A stretch of DNA of 64,000 bases, taken from Bacilli bacterium (GTDB lineage Bacteria; Bacillota_I; Bacilli_A; RFN20; CAG-826). Below, in pieces: positions 44,502-52,896 of this stretch. The DNA lies in contig JALCDB010000003.1 in NCBI GenBank assembly GCA_022641095.1, positions 62,001 through 126,000 of the forward strand, in the 5' to 3' direction. Every line of letters begins with the position of its first letter. The stretch's first letter is position 1. Under the pieces are notes generated by a model. The model ran no database searches and had not been told where the DNA came from. It worked only from the letters and a program-made list of their open reading frames with translations. Position numbers and translations under genes: made by a program.

Positions 44502-46925
44502 TCAGGCTTCTTCCTTGATCTCGCTCACGGCCTTTTTTCTTCGTCCGAGGAAGGAAAGAAGGAAAACGATGAGGGAGAAGGCGAGCAGGGCGGCGATCTG
44601 AACCGCATAGGCTAAGCCCGTCCCGGAAACGGCCAAGACCCCGGAAAAGGAGGATCCTTTCGCGGTAAGGGCCAAGATGCCCTTGACGAGCAACCCCGAA
44701 AAGGAGACGCTGACGAGATAAGATGGAACTAGCAGCGGCATCAACCCCAGCCCCAAAAGGAGATAATGGGACCATTTTCCTTTGCCCATGAGGTCGAGCG
44801 TCGCGAAAGAACGGAGGAATCCGTTATGCACGTTGATCGCGTACGCCGCGGAGATAAGAAGCGAAAGGACGCCCATGGCGATCGCGACTCCGGTGATAAA
44901 CTTGGCTGTGGAGATGGCGTTCCCGTACGCCAGCACGCAGGCCTCCCAAGCGCTGGAAACCATGGCGATGTCGCCCGATAAAAGGGAAGCGACGTGCGTT
45001 TTCACGTAATTCCGGTCGGCGAAGAAGGCGGGTAGGCCCGGACCTTCTTTCCCTCCCCCTTCTATCTGGGCGAAGAGTTTGGCGTATAGGGAGTCGGACA
45101 CCATGACGCAGTCCTTCATCGTGATCCCCTCCTCATTTAGGTAGTAAGAGCCGGAGACGACGGCGGAGGTTTTGCCGACGAGGCCGATGGGTTCGTAGGC
45201 GTCGACCAAAGGGAATCCGATGGCCCCGTCTTTGAGGTAAGGGGCGAAGAACCCCTTATCCTCCCGCGACTCGAAGCCCTCGTCGTATTGGAGGAGATCG
45301 GCCATTTTCCTCACGTCGCCGGAATCGTCCGGAAGCATGATCCAGTCTTCCTGAAGCGGCCTCTTTCCCGAATAATAGATTTTTCCGTCGCTTGAGGAAG
45401 GGGTTGTCCCGCTTTCGGCGAATAAGCCGGCGAAGTCAGAGTATCTCACAAGCGTGGTGAGGGGAAGAAAATCGGGGCTGGAGATCGGGTCACCGATTCC
45501 GTGGGCCTCGCAATACGCGGCGTAATCCGTGAAAAGCGAGTTTAGCGACTTTTCGATCGACCAACAACGGATTCCATTCGCGCGCAAGCAAGACAGGTAG
45601 TCGTCCCTCTTCATCACGCAGGGGAACGATTCATCCAGATTCAAGGAGCTGACCCCCTGATCCGTGCCGTAATCGAAAACGCCGGCGACGACGAAGAAAT
45701 CGTTTTTGGTCGCGTGGGAAACGGCATATCCATCGTCGATCAGGGAAAACGGAAACAGATCGCCTGTCTTCAAAACGATCGAAAGCGATTTTGACAAGAA
45801 TCTTTGCTGCTCGCTCGTGATGAGGATGGGGTAATAGGCGTGCGTCTCATCGTTGGCGTAAGCGGGGCCGAGGGTGAAATCATCGAAGACACCTTTAAGT
45901 TGGCCGGCAAGGCTTTCGTCGAGATCCTCAAGGCACGTCATGTTGACGGTGGTCCCGTTGCCTTGCATGGTCGTTGCCACGAAAACGCCCTCTTCGCCGG
46001 CGAAAACGCTCTCGCCGAGCGATAAGGATGGGTTGTTTTCGTCTCTGACTTGGTTATATCCGTATGGCAAAGAATCGATGGCGCTCCCGAAGGTGGCTTC
46101 CTTATCGACTTCGCTGAGGGCCGAGGACAGGAACGAGCACATCAGAAAGACGGACATAAGCAAAAAGCTTAAGCCGAACTGGATTGCGTGTTTGAAGGAA
46201 ATGGGCAGGGAAAGCTTCAAGAAAGTCGGCATTAAGCGACCGCCGACATGGGCTTTTTCAAAAAGCGGCCGATCGGCCTTTTCCTCGTCTTGGGCGGTCA
46301 TCGCCAAGACCCCGTCCTTGATCTCGTATCTGGAACAGCCGTCTTCGATGAACTTCGCGTCGTGGGTCGCCACGATGACCAGATGGCTTACGGAATATTC
46401 GCTCAGGACGCCGAACACGGCTTTCTTGTTCGCTTCGTCGAGATTCGCGGTGGGCTCGTCGAGCAAAAGGATCGGCGTGTTCTTGAGCAGGGCCACGGCG
46501 ATCGCGGTCCGGGCTTGCTCGCCGGTTGAGCATAGGGCCGTTTTGCGGTTCTTTAGGTCACGCAGGGAGAGATCTTTCATGACCCTATCGATGGCTTTCC
46601 GGTCGTTTGAAACGAGTTTGAGGTGGTCGAGAACGGTGAGTTCGGGGATGCAGCAGCCGTCAGCGGTCACATAAGAGAGGTAGTTCTTGAACAAGTCCTT
46701 TCGTTTGCGGATGTCCTCCCCGTTGAAAAGAACCGAACCGTCGAAATCGTCGCCCATATTCGCAAGGACGTTGAGCAAACTCGTCTTTCCGCTTCCGGAA
46801 GGCCCGGCAAGGACGTTCAAATGGCCCGACCGAAAAACGGTGGAGACTGAATTAAGGAGACACTCCTGCCTATCTTTTCCCTTCTTGGGGATATATAGGC
46901 GGAAGTTTTGCAGGCAAATTTTCAT
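44502..46925 (-). CDS. MacB-like ABC exporter (fused ATPase and permease), first of pair
   Basis: An 807-residue fusion with an ATPase at residues 1-225 (Walker A GPSGSGKTS near 42, signature CSTGEQART, Walker B ILLLDEPTANLDE), one membrane segment near 255-275, a large extracytoplasmic domain of about 400 residues and three C-terminal membrane segments, again MacB topology. The signature CSTGE is degenerate. Its extracytoplasmic domain is more than twice as large as that of its partner. The promoter is not clear; the AT-rich region 46926-47063 lies upstream. Confidence 0.82.
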   Translation of the reverse strand: MKICLQNFRLYIPKKGKDRQECLLNSVSTVFRSGHLNVLAGPSGSGKTSLLNVLANMGDDFDGSVLFNGEDIRKRKDLFKNYLSYVTADGCCIPELTVLDHLKLVSNDRKAIDRVMKDLSLRDLKNRKTALCSTGEQARTAIAVALLKNTPILLLDEPTANLDEANKKAVFGVLSEYSVSHLVIVATHDAKFIEDGCSRYEIKDGVLAMTAQDEEKADRPLFEKAHVGGRLMPTFLKLSLPISFKHAIQFGLSFLLMSVFLMCSFLSSALSEVDKEATFGSAIDSLPYGYNQVRDENNPSLSLGESVFAGEEGVFVATTMQGNGTTVNMTCLEDLDESLAGQLKGVFDDFTLGPAYANDETHAYYPILITSEQQRFLSKSLSIVLKTGDLFPFSLIDDGYAVSHATKNDFFVVAGVFDYGTDQGVSSLNLDESFPCVMKRDDYLSCLRANGIRCWSIEKSLNSLFTDYAAYCEAHGIGDPISSPDFLPLTTLVRYSDFAGLFAESGTTPSSSDGKIYYSGKRPLQEDWIMLPDDSGDVRKMADLLQYDEGFESREDKGFFAPYLKDGAIGFPLVDAYEPIGLVGKTSAVVSGSYYLNEEGITMKDCVMVSDSLYAKLFAQIEGGGKEGPGLPAFFADRNYVKTHVASLLSGDIAMVSSAWEACVLAYGNAISTAKFITGVAIAMGVLSLLISAAYAINVHNGFLRSFATLDLMGKGKWSHYLLLGLGLMPLLVPSYLVSVSFSGLLVKGILALTAKGSSFSGVLAVSGTGLAYAVQIAALLAFSLIVFLLSFLGRRKKAVSEIKEEA

Positions 46926-47063
46926 TTTCTGATGTGTTTTTGGTCGCGTTGATTTTTAAACTATAAAAACCATCATACCCTGATTATGGGAGTCCACACT
47001 ACGAAACTAGCGTCTGATTTATTAATAAAAACGGAATTATGTTTCCTGAAAAATAGCTTATAA

Positions 47064-47543
47064 GGGGAAAAACTATTTTCATGGTTTCTCGTTTATGCGA
47101 AGACCCAGCGATTGGGATCGCACCAACGAGAGGCGAGCGTTTTGGAGAACTTCAGCGACCCCCTTCGTCCAAAATGCCGAAAAACCGGAAGGGATTCGAT
47201 CAGGGGACAACTATCAAAAAGATTGAAGAGGTCCGATTTCTCGGACAAGTTGCACGGGGCCCTGACTTTGGGCGAGACTTCCGTCCGGAGGCTCAATCGG
47301 GCCTACGCTCGGTCCGTTGGCCTCGTTCCGCTGAAGATACGCGAGTTCCGGCACAGTTGCGCCTCTAGTCTTCTTAAAAACGGTTTGTCGCTTCGGGTTG
47401 TTGCAAGATGGCTGGGCGACACCGAATACACTGCTTCTTCCACCTATAGCCATCTTCTTCCCGACGAGAAAGATCTCATCAGCGATTTCTATGACGGGGA
47501 AACCTCCAAAAACTGTGGTAAAACCGTGGTATCGCAAAAATAA
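47064..47543 (+). pseudogene. Tyrosine integrase relic (C-terminal part)
   Basis: The open frame keeps the C-terminal catalytic part of a phage-type integrase: IREFRHSCASSLLKNG (the H-x-x-R-like box with His), LSLRVVARWLGD and TYSHLLPDE, which holds the nucleophilic Tyr. The N-terminal DNA-binding domains and the first catalytic Arg and Lys are missing, and the frame upstream of about 47112 has no good start. It points at, and stops 35 bases from, the 3' end of the tRNA-Ser gene, the normal position of an integrase that used this tRNA as attachment site. Likely dead. Confidence 0.7.
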
Positions 47544-47570
47544 AAAACCTAGAATTTATCTAGGTTTTTT
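47542..47570. terminator. Bidirectional terminator between integrase relic and tRNA-Ser
   Basis: AAAAAACCTAGA pairs perfectly with TCTAGGTTTTTT around a five-base loop. It serves both the relic (plus) and the tRNA (minus). Confidence 0.85.
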
Positions 47571-47577
47571 GGCTATA

Positions 47578-47670
47578 TGGCGGAGAAGCAGGGATTTGAA
47601 CCCTGGCTGGGCCTTACGACCCACTATCAGTTTTCGAAACTGACCCCTTCGGCCACTTGGGTACTTCTCC
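47578..47670 (-). tRNA. tRNA-Ser (anticodon CGA)
   Basis: A complete serine tRNA of 93 bases with CCA encoded. The acceptor stem (GGAGAAG with CTTCTCC), the long variable arm typical of tRNA-Ser, the anticodon stem-loop TTCGAAA (anticodon CGA, reading UCG) and the T-loop GGTTCAAATC are all visible. A TGCTATCAT extended -10 (47681-47689, minus strand) lies ten bases upstream of the 5' end. Confidence 0.95.
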
Positions 47671-47680
47671 GGCGCGGATA

Positions 47681-47689
47681 ATGATAGCA
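47681..47689 (-). promoter_or_regulatory. Extended -10 box of tRNA-Ser(CGA)
   Basis: TGCTATCAT on the minus strand, ten bases before the mature 5' end. It shares the TGC extension seen before several leaderless genes. Confidence 0.6.
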
Positions 47690-47758
47690 CCTCGAAATCG
47701 GCCGTTCCATAAGAAGAGTATCCCGCCCGCGTTTGCGCGTGCCTCTTCGCGAGGCGGG

Positions 47759-47767
47759 TGCTACAAT
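47759..47767 (+). promoter_or_regulatory. Extended -10 box of the GGDEF/EAL-like gene
   Basis: TGCTACAAT ends eleven bases before the ATG at 47779; no Shine-Dalgarno sequence is present. Confidence 0.6.
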
Positions 47768-47778
47768 CAAACGAGATT

Positions 47779-49575
47779 ATGGCCAAGCTCTTTTGTCTAT
47801 CTCTTGACGCCTTGAGCGGCTTTCCGGAGTCGCTCTCCTCGTTTCGGTGGGACGCCGTCTCCTTTTATGTCTCTTTCGTTTTGCTGGGGCTCACCATCGC
47901 CGCTCTGATCGTTGGTCTCGTCTGGGCCAAAACGCGCGATCAGGCCTTCGCCAAGGAAATGTCCTACCAATCCTCGAGCGTTCGCGTTTTCCGCATCGAC
48001 GCCCCCCACGACGCGGTCCGCTATTTCAACCTCAGTGACATGTCCGCCGTCAAAACGGTTTCGATGAATGAGTTCTTCTCTTCCTTTCCTCTAAGCGAAC
48101 GAACGCGGGTTCGCGATTGGATCATGGCCGTTCTGAACGGGGAAAACCATCCGACGTATCTGGTCACGAACGTCCTCTTCCATAAGGCCCGCCACCTTTT
48201 TCCGTCGTTTCTTAAAATCGTCTCTTCGCGCCCCGACAAGGGAATCGTTCATTTGGAGTCTTACCTGCTCCGGTATGGCAAGTCGAAGCGGGCTTTCACC
48301 CGCGGTTTCGCGACGGAAGCCGATTTCGCTCAGGCCGTCAAAGCCAACGGCACCCGCAGCGGCATGACGTTTTGCTTCGCCCTTCTCGTCAACGAGGGCG
48401 AAGGAGCCTCCTATGAAGGCGACAGGCCGGCCCTTATCCCGGAAGCCCTCGTTCGCTTCCGGGAAGCCGTGGGCCCCTTCGCGACCGGCAACCAGAAAAT
48501 CATCCAAGCCACCGAAAACGAGCTCATCATCGCCAATTTCGATATGGTTGACGCCTCGCAAGGCATCACTTTCGCCCTTCGGGTGATCGACGCCGCCAAC
48601 AAAGCGTTGGCCGCTTACAAAGAGAAGGCCGCCCCGACCTATGTCGTCCGGGCCGGCATCGTCGCCAACAAAGACCTCTTGGGCGACAGCGATGCCATCC
48701 TCGCCGAAGCCCGCCGCTCGGCCGAAAGCGGTTATGACACCAACGGCGTCATCAGTTTCTTCAAAAAGGGATCCCAGGATTTCAGCGTCACCGACGAACT
48801 CGGATACCGCACCGAGGTCGAGCGTCTCATAAATCAGCGGAAGATAAGCTATACCTACCGCCCCGTCTTCGATTGCCGTTCCCTTTCGGTTCGCGGTTAT
48901 CTGGCGCGTGCCTTGCCGATCAACTCATCGTTTGCCTCGATCGACGAACTCAAGAATTACGCCGTGAGGGCCAAAGACGAGCGGAATCTTTTCGCCGCCA
49001 TCGCCAAGAGTCTTATCCCGCGGTTCGTGAATGAGCGGCCCGATGCCTCGGCGAGGCTTTATTACCCCGTTCGGATGTCGGAACGGAATCAGATCCTGCC
49101 TTTCTTCACCCATTTCCCGGAGTCGAAGAAAGCCAATCTCGTCTTTCTTTTCCGGGAGGAAGACATCGTCTCTTCCCTCGATAAGGCCGGCGAAACCTCT
49201 TTTCTAAGCGAAATCGCGGCCTACCGAAAAGCCGGTTATGGTTTCGGGCTTGTCCTTTCGGGCAAGTCGCTTTCCCTCGACGGGGCCGTCTATGGGGCCT
49301 CGGACGTCTTCTTCGTCGATTTTTCCTCCAGCGGCGAGGAGGGGACGATCGACACCAAGCTCCGCAGCGCCCTTCGCGCCCTCGTGGAGAAACTCCTGAA
49401 ATACGGCAAGCCGATTGTCGGCTCCAACTTAATGAGTTGGAACGCGCTCGAACTCGTAGTAGAATCGGGCGTCGATTGCATATCGAGCGACATCTTCGCC
49501 CCCTATGACACGATGTTCCGGCCGGTCATATCCCGGTCGATCGAGCGCGTCAAAGCGATGAAAGAAAGAAAATAG
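47779..49575 (+). CDS. Membrane protein with degenerate GGDEF- and EAL-like domains
   Basis: A 598-residue protein with one membrane segment (about 26-50), then a region of about 300 residues with a GGDEF-like layout but no GGDEF motif, and a C-terminal EAL-like domain. The latter opens with INQRKISYTYRPVFDCRSLSVRGYLARAL, an EAL start in which the catalytic ExL is replaced. The later metal-binding residues are not recognisable. It probably does not make or break c-di-GMP; a binding or structural role is possible. Interesting beside the c-di-GMP riboswitch at 14193. Domain calls are inference from pattern. Confidence 0.55.
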   Translation: MAKLFCLSLDALSGFPESLSSFRWDAVSFYVSFVLLGLTIAALIVGLVWAKTRDQAFAKEMSYQSSSVRVFRIDAPHDAVRYFNLSDMSAVKTVSMNEFFSSFPLSERTRVRDWIMAVLNGENHPTYLVTNVLFHKARHLFPSFLKIVSSRPDKGIVHLESYLLRYGKSKRAFTRGFATEADFAQAVKANGTRSGMTFCFALLVNEGEGASYEGDRPALIPEALVRFREAVGPFATGNQKIIQATENELIIANFDMVDASQGITFALRVIDAANKALAAYKEKAAPTYVVRAGIVANKDLLGDSDAILAEARRSAESGYDTNGVISFFKKGSQDFSVTDELGYRTEVERLINQRKISYTYRPVFDCRSLSVRGYLARALPINSSFASIDELKNYAVRAKDERNLFAAIAKSLIPRFVNERPDASARLYYPVRMSERNQILPFFTHFPESKKANLVFLFREEDIVSSLDKAGETSFLSEIAAYRKAGYGFGLVLSGKSLSLDGAVYGASDVFFVDFSSSGEEGTIDTKLRSALRALVEKLLKYGKPIVGSNLMSWNALELVVESGVDCISSDIFAPYDTMFRPVISRSIERVKAMKERK

Positions 49576-49588
49576 AAGGTCAAAACAC

Positions 49589-51028
49589 ATGGCTAAGCAA
49601 ATGAAAAACCAGGCGATTACGGGGCGCGACGTCGATTTCACCCAATGGTACACCGACGTTTGCCGCAAGGCGGAGCTCATGGATTACAGTTCCGTCAAAG
49701 GCTTCATCGATTACCTTCCTTACGGCTACGCGATCTGGGAGCGGATCCAAAGTTACATGAACGCGCGCTTCCAGGCCGAGGGGGCCGAAAACGTCTATTT
49801 GCCCATGGCGATCCCCTCTTCCCTTTTCAACAAGGAAAAGGATCACATCGAGGGTTTTGCCCCCGAGTGCCTCGTCGCCACGATCGGCGGGGGCGAGAAA
49901 TTGGCCGACCCGCTTATCATCCGCCCGACCTCCGAGGTCCTTTTCAGCGATCTTTATAAGCGGATCGTCTCCTCTTATCGCGATTTGCCGAAGATGTTCA
50001 ACCAATGGTGCTCCGTCGTCCGTTGGGAGAAAACGACCCGCCCGTTCCTCCGCGGCAGCGAGTTCCTTTGGCAAGAGGGCCATTGCCTTTTCGAGACCCA
50101 CGAGGAAGCCGAGAGGAACGTGAGGGTTTTTCTCGATATCTACGACGACACGGGCCGCGATTTGCTCGCCATCCCCTTCGTCAAAGGCCGGAAAACCGAA
50201 CATGAGAAATTCGCGGGGGCGGTGGCGACTTACTCGGTCGAGGCGCTCATGCATGACGGCAAGGCTCTCCAAAGCGGGACGAGCCACGATCTTGGCCAGG
50301 GTTTCGCCAAGGCTTTCGGCATCGCCTTCCAAGGCCGCTCGAACGCTCTTGAGACCCCCTGGCAAACCTCCTGGGGCGTCTCGACGCGCCTGATCGGGGC
50401 CTTGATCATGGTCCATGGCGACGACAACGGGTTGGTCTTGCCCCCATACGTGGCCCCGATCCAAGTCGTCATCGTCCCGATCCGCCAAAGCGAGCCGGGC
50501 GTTTTGGACGCCTGCGAGGGCATAAAGGAAAGGCTGAGCGAGGAAGGGATCCGCGCCAAAGTCGACGCCGACGAGAACAAGACCCCCGGCTGGAAGTTCT
50601 CCGAATGGGAAATGAAGGGCGTGCCGCTTCGCGTCGAAGTGGGGCCGCGCGACTTGGCCAACAGGCAAGCCGTTCTCGTCAAACGCGTGAACGGTGAGAA
50701 AACGATCGCCCCCATCGAGGCCATCGAAAAGGAAATACCCTCCGTTCTCAAGGAAATCCATGGGGCCATGTTCAGGAAGGCCGCCGCTTTCCTGGAAAGT
50801 CACATCACCCATGTCGAGACCATCGACGAACTGAAAGCCGTCCTCGATAAGGGCGGCTATGCCAAGATGGCTTTTTGCGGCCGCGAGGAGTGCGAAGCGA
50901 GGATCAAGGAGATCACCGAAGGCGGGACCGCTCGCTGCATCGCCGAGGATCCGGTCGAAGAAGGGGTCAAGTGCCCTGTCTGCGGCGCCCCGGCGACGAT
51001 GGTGGTTTACTTCGCGAAAGCCTATTGA
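49589..51028 (+). CDS. proS: Prolyl-tRNA synthetase, type 3 (archaeal/eukaryotic-like)
   Basis: Charges tRNA-Pro. At 479 residues it is of the short type found in archaea, eukaryotes and some Firmicutes and Mollicutes, without the editing insertion. Class II motifs are seen: motif 2 in WCSVVRWEKTTRPFLRGSEFLWQEGH and RPTSE at about residues 110-114. The C-terminus has the type 3 zinc-binding Cys set (FCGREEC ... CPVCGAP). GAAGG lies nine bases before the ATG. It follows the GGDEF/EAL-like gene by 13 bases and may share its transcript. Confidence 0.95.
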   Translation: MAKQMKNQAITGRDVDFTQWYTDVCRKAELMDYSSVKGFIDYLPYGYAIWERIQSYMNARFQAEGAENVYLPMAIPSSLFNKEKDHIEGFAPECLVATIGGGEKLADPLIIRPTSEVLFSDLYKRIVSSYRDLPKMFNQWCSVVRWEKTTRPFLRGSEFLWQEGHCLFETHEEAERNVRVFLDIYDDTGRDLLAIPFVKGRKTEHEKFAGAVATYSVEALMHDGKALQSGTSHDLGQGFAKAFGIAFQGRSNALETPWQTSWGVSTRLIGALIMVHGDDNGLVLPPYVAPIQVVIVPIRQSEPGVLDACEGIKERLSEEGIRAKVDADENKTPGWKFSEWEMKGVPLRVEVGPRDLANRQAVLVKRVNGEKTIAPIEAIEKEIPSVLKEIHGAMFRKAAAFLESHITHVETIDELKAVLDKGGYAKMAFCGREECEARIKEITEGGTARCIAEDPVEEGVKCPVCGAPATMVVYFAKAY

Positions 51029-51040
51029 GCGAATCGGCGA

Positions 51041-51068
51041 AAAAAAGGCGCGGATGCGTTTCCGCGCT
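51041..51068 (-). terminator. Hairpin after proS
   Basis: A seven-base-pair stem (51049-51055 with 51062-51068). The U-run (T7) is on the minus strand, although no minus-strand gene reads into it; on the plus side the following sequence is not T-rich. Its use as a proS terminator is doubtful. Confidence 0.35.
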
Positions 51069-51175
51069 CGTCTTGGGTCGCCGCTCGCCGGCATAAACAA
51101 CATTTTTTGCCCATTCGTTTGCTTCCATGCTAAACCAAGCATAAAATAGGCGTAATAAAGGGGTTGATTCTCACA

Positions 51176-51877
51176 ATGAACGCAAAAGTTGCGGAAAAGG
51201 CGATAGTCGCATGTTTGGGGGTTTTGGCCCTCGCGAGTTGCACGGCCGGGAAAGTCATCGATCGCGCCGAAGCCGAGACGCTGCTAAGCTCCATCTCCGA
51301 GAACCCGGGTAGTTTCACCAAAGTGACTTATACCCTTAAGAACTGCCTCACTAACGGGAGCCTCGTCAGTGGCACCGAGGTCATCGACATGGACAAATCC
51401 TACGAGCATGTCATGATGTCGGTCGTTTCCGGCGGGACGACGATTCACGCCGATTCGTACTACTACATCCGGGATAAACTCGCCTATGAGGTCGACGCGG
51501 CCAATAAAGTATATGCGTCGGGCGGTTCCTTCTCTTATGTCGAAGATGTCAGAACGCACATTTCCAAAGATGCCGCCGCCATACGGGAAGTGACCCCCAA
51601 AACCGCGGATCTTTGCAGCGAAGTTTTGACTCAACTTGACGCGGGGACGCAATCGGTGACCGGGGAAGCCTATCACAGCGCCGGGGAGGGCAACGTTTCC
51701 CTCGAATTCGTGGATGTGTCCAATTCCGCCAATGCCGTTCAATATTCCGATTTCAAGATGTCTTTCTCCGGCAGTCTTCTTACGAGCATGGTTGAGGGCA
51801 CCCAAAGCTGCACCGCGAAGTACGGAACCGCCTCAATCTCCTTTCCGAATCTCTCGGGCTATAATATGTTCGCCTAG
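51176..51877 (+). CDS. Lipoprotein of unknown function, paralog 1
   Basis: A 233-residue lipoprotein (lipobox LASC, Cys at about 22). Right after the signal comes a DRAEAETLLSSI helix that is matched in the next gene by TRAEAEDRLTSF, so the two are related. The mature part is mostly beta-strand-like and Ser/Thr-rich. The ATG at 51176 has AAAGGGG twelve bases upstream; a TTG at 51164 is too close to that site. Function unknown; a terminator follows. Confidence 0.7.
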   Translation: MNAKVAEKAIVACLGVLALASCTAGKVIDRAEAETLLSSISENPGSFTKVTYTLKNCLTNGSLVSGTEVIDMDKSYEHVMMSVVSGGTTIHADSYYYIRDKLAYEVDAANKVYASGGSFSYVEDVRTHISKDAAAIREVTPKTADLCSEVLTQLDAGTQSVTGEAYHSAGEGNVSLEFVDVSNSANAVQYSDFKMSFSGSLLTSMVEGTQSCTAKYGTASISFPNLSGYNMFA

Positions 51878-51897
51878 CCTTCACAAAGCGCGGAAAA

Positions 51898-51925
51898 GGC
51901 CGACGTCTCATGCGTCGGCCTTTTT
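51898..51925 (+). terminator. Terminator after lipoprotein paralog 1
   Basis: An eight-base-pair GC-rich stem (51898-51905 with 51913-51920) and TTTTT. Confidence 0.88.
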
Positions 51926-51949
51926 CTTTGCCTCGCGAGGGTGGTAACC

Positions 51950-51955
51950 TATACT
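51950..51955 (+). promoter_or_regulatory. -10 box of lipoprotein paralog 2
   Basis: TATACT, eight bases before the ATG at 51964; TTTGCC lies 17 bases upstream as a possible -35. No Shine-Dalgarno sequence. Confidence 0.6.
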
Positions 51956-51963
51956 CGTTTACC

Positions 51964-52668
51964 ATGAACAAGTATCAGCGCTTAATCGTCCTTGCCCCCG
52001 CTCTCGCGATGCTATTGGGGTGCTCAAAGCCCCTCACGCGCGCCGAGGCGGAGGATAGGCTGACTTCTTTCCTTGCCGACACGAGCGCCGAAGGCTATGT
52101 CCTTCCCTCTTGCTGGACCAGCACGACGACTTACGAGCGCGAGGATCTTCGCGGCTCCTTTTCGGTTTCCTTCGACGCGGCGAATCGCTACTACCATCGC
52201 AAAGAAAGTCTTGTCTCAAGCGCCGATTCGAGTTCAAGCGCCACATCAGGGGAACTCTATCTCTATATTCAGGACGGCGTTTACCATTACGCGGACGCCG
52301 CCAACGGCGTTTATAGGCACAGCGACGAAGATCCTCTCGCCTCATGGAGAGAGGCTCTTGCCGAGAATTACGACCCATCCTTGGTTCTTTGCGACGCTTT
52401 CGTTTCCGTTCCGAGCCTTCTTTTGTCGCGGTTGCAAGGGTTCGACGCCGACGGAATGGACCTTCTTGACGAAAGCTATAAGAGCGGCGGGGATGGCGAG
52501 TTGGAGGTCTCGACGAAAATCAGTCTCAGCGACGGATCGCGCAAGCGCGAAACCCTCTCTTTCGAGGACGAACGCTTTTTCCAGCGCGTCGAGGATGGCA
52601 GCGGCGGGAAGACGAGCGAGATTTACGCCTGGGACATGGTTTCCCTTATTTATCCGAGCGAGAAATAG
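51964..52668 (+). CDS. Lipoprotein of unknown function, paralog 2
   Basis: A 234-residue lipoprotein (lipobox LLGC, Cys at about 20), similar in size and layout to the gene before it, with the shared RAEAE helix, a strand-rich middle (YREDL-like Tyr pairs, LYIQDGVYHYADAANGVYRH) and an acidic tail. It has its own promoter, and its start codon lies only eight bases after TATACT. Function unknown; possibly part of a lipoprotein family specific to the lineage. Confidence 0.7.
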   Translation: MNKYQRLIVLAPALAMLLGCSKPLTRAEAEDRLTSFLADTSAEGYVLPSCWTSTTTYEREDLRGSFSVSFDAANRYYHRKESLVSSADSSSSATSGELYLYIQDGVYHYADAANGVYRHSDEDPLASWREALAENYDPSLVLCDAFVSVPSLLLSRLQGFDADGMDLLDESYKSGGDGELEVSTKISLSDGSRKRETLSFEDERFFQRVEDGSGGKTSEIYAWDMVSLIYPSEK

Positions 52669-52748
52669 ACCTGCGACGGCTTTTGTCCCCCCCATTTTGC
52701 GTTTTCTAGGTGCGAACGTTCCCGTTTTGTTGTATATTATCGAGGCAC

Positions 52749-52840
52749 GGAGGCGTACCCAAGAGGCCGAAGGGGGCAGGTTGCTAACCTGTTAGATCGG
52801 GTTTCCCGGTGCTCGAGTTCGAATCTCGACGCCTCCGCCA
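52749..52840 (+). tRNA. tRNA-Ser (anticodon GCT)
   Basis: A 92-base serine tRNA with encoded CCA. Acceptor stem GGAGGCG with CGCCTCC, long variable arm, anticodon loop TTGCTAA (anticodon GCT, reading AGC/AGU) and T-loop GTTCGAATC. A TATATT lies near 52732-52737 as the likely -10. Confidence 0.96.
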
Positions 52841-52849
52841 GATAGCAAT

Positions 52850-52868
52850 CCCGGCTCTGCCGGGTTTT
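52850..52868 (+). terminator. Terminator after tRNA-Ser(GCT)
   Basis: CCCGGC (52850-52855), a TCT loop and GCCGGG (52859-52864), followed by TTTT. Confidence 0.85.
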
Positions 52869-52884
52869 CTTTTGCCCCGAAGAG

Positions 52885-52890
52885 TATACT
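52885..52890 (+). promoter_or_regulatory. -10 box of the acetyltransferase gene
   Basis: TATACT ends six bases before the ATG at 52897, the tightest spacing in the window, and again without a ribosome binding site. Confidence 0.6.
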
Positions 52891-52896
52891 GGCCTT

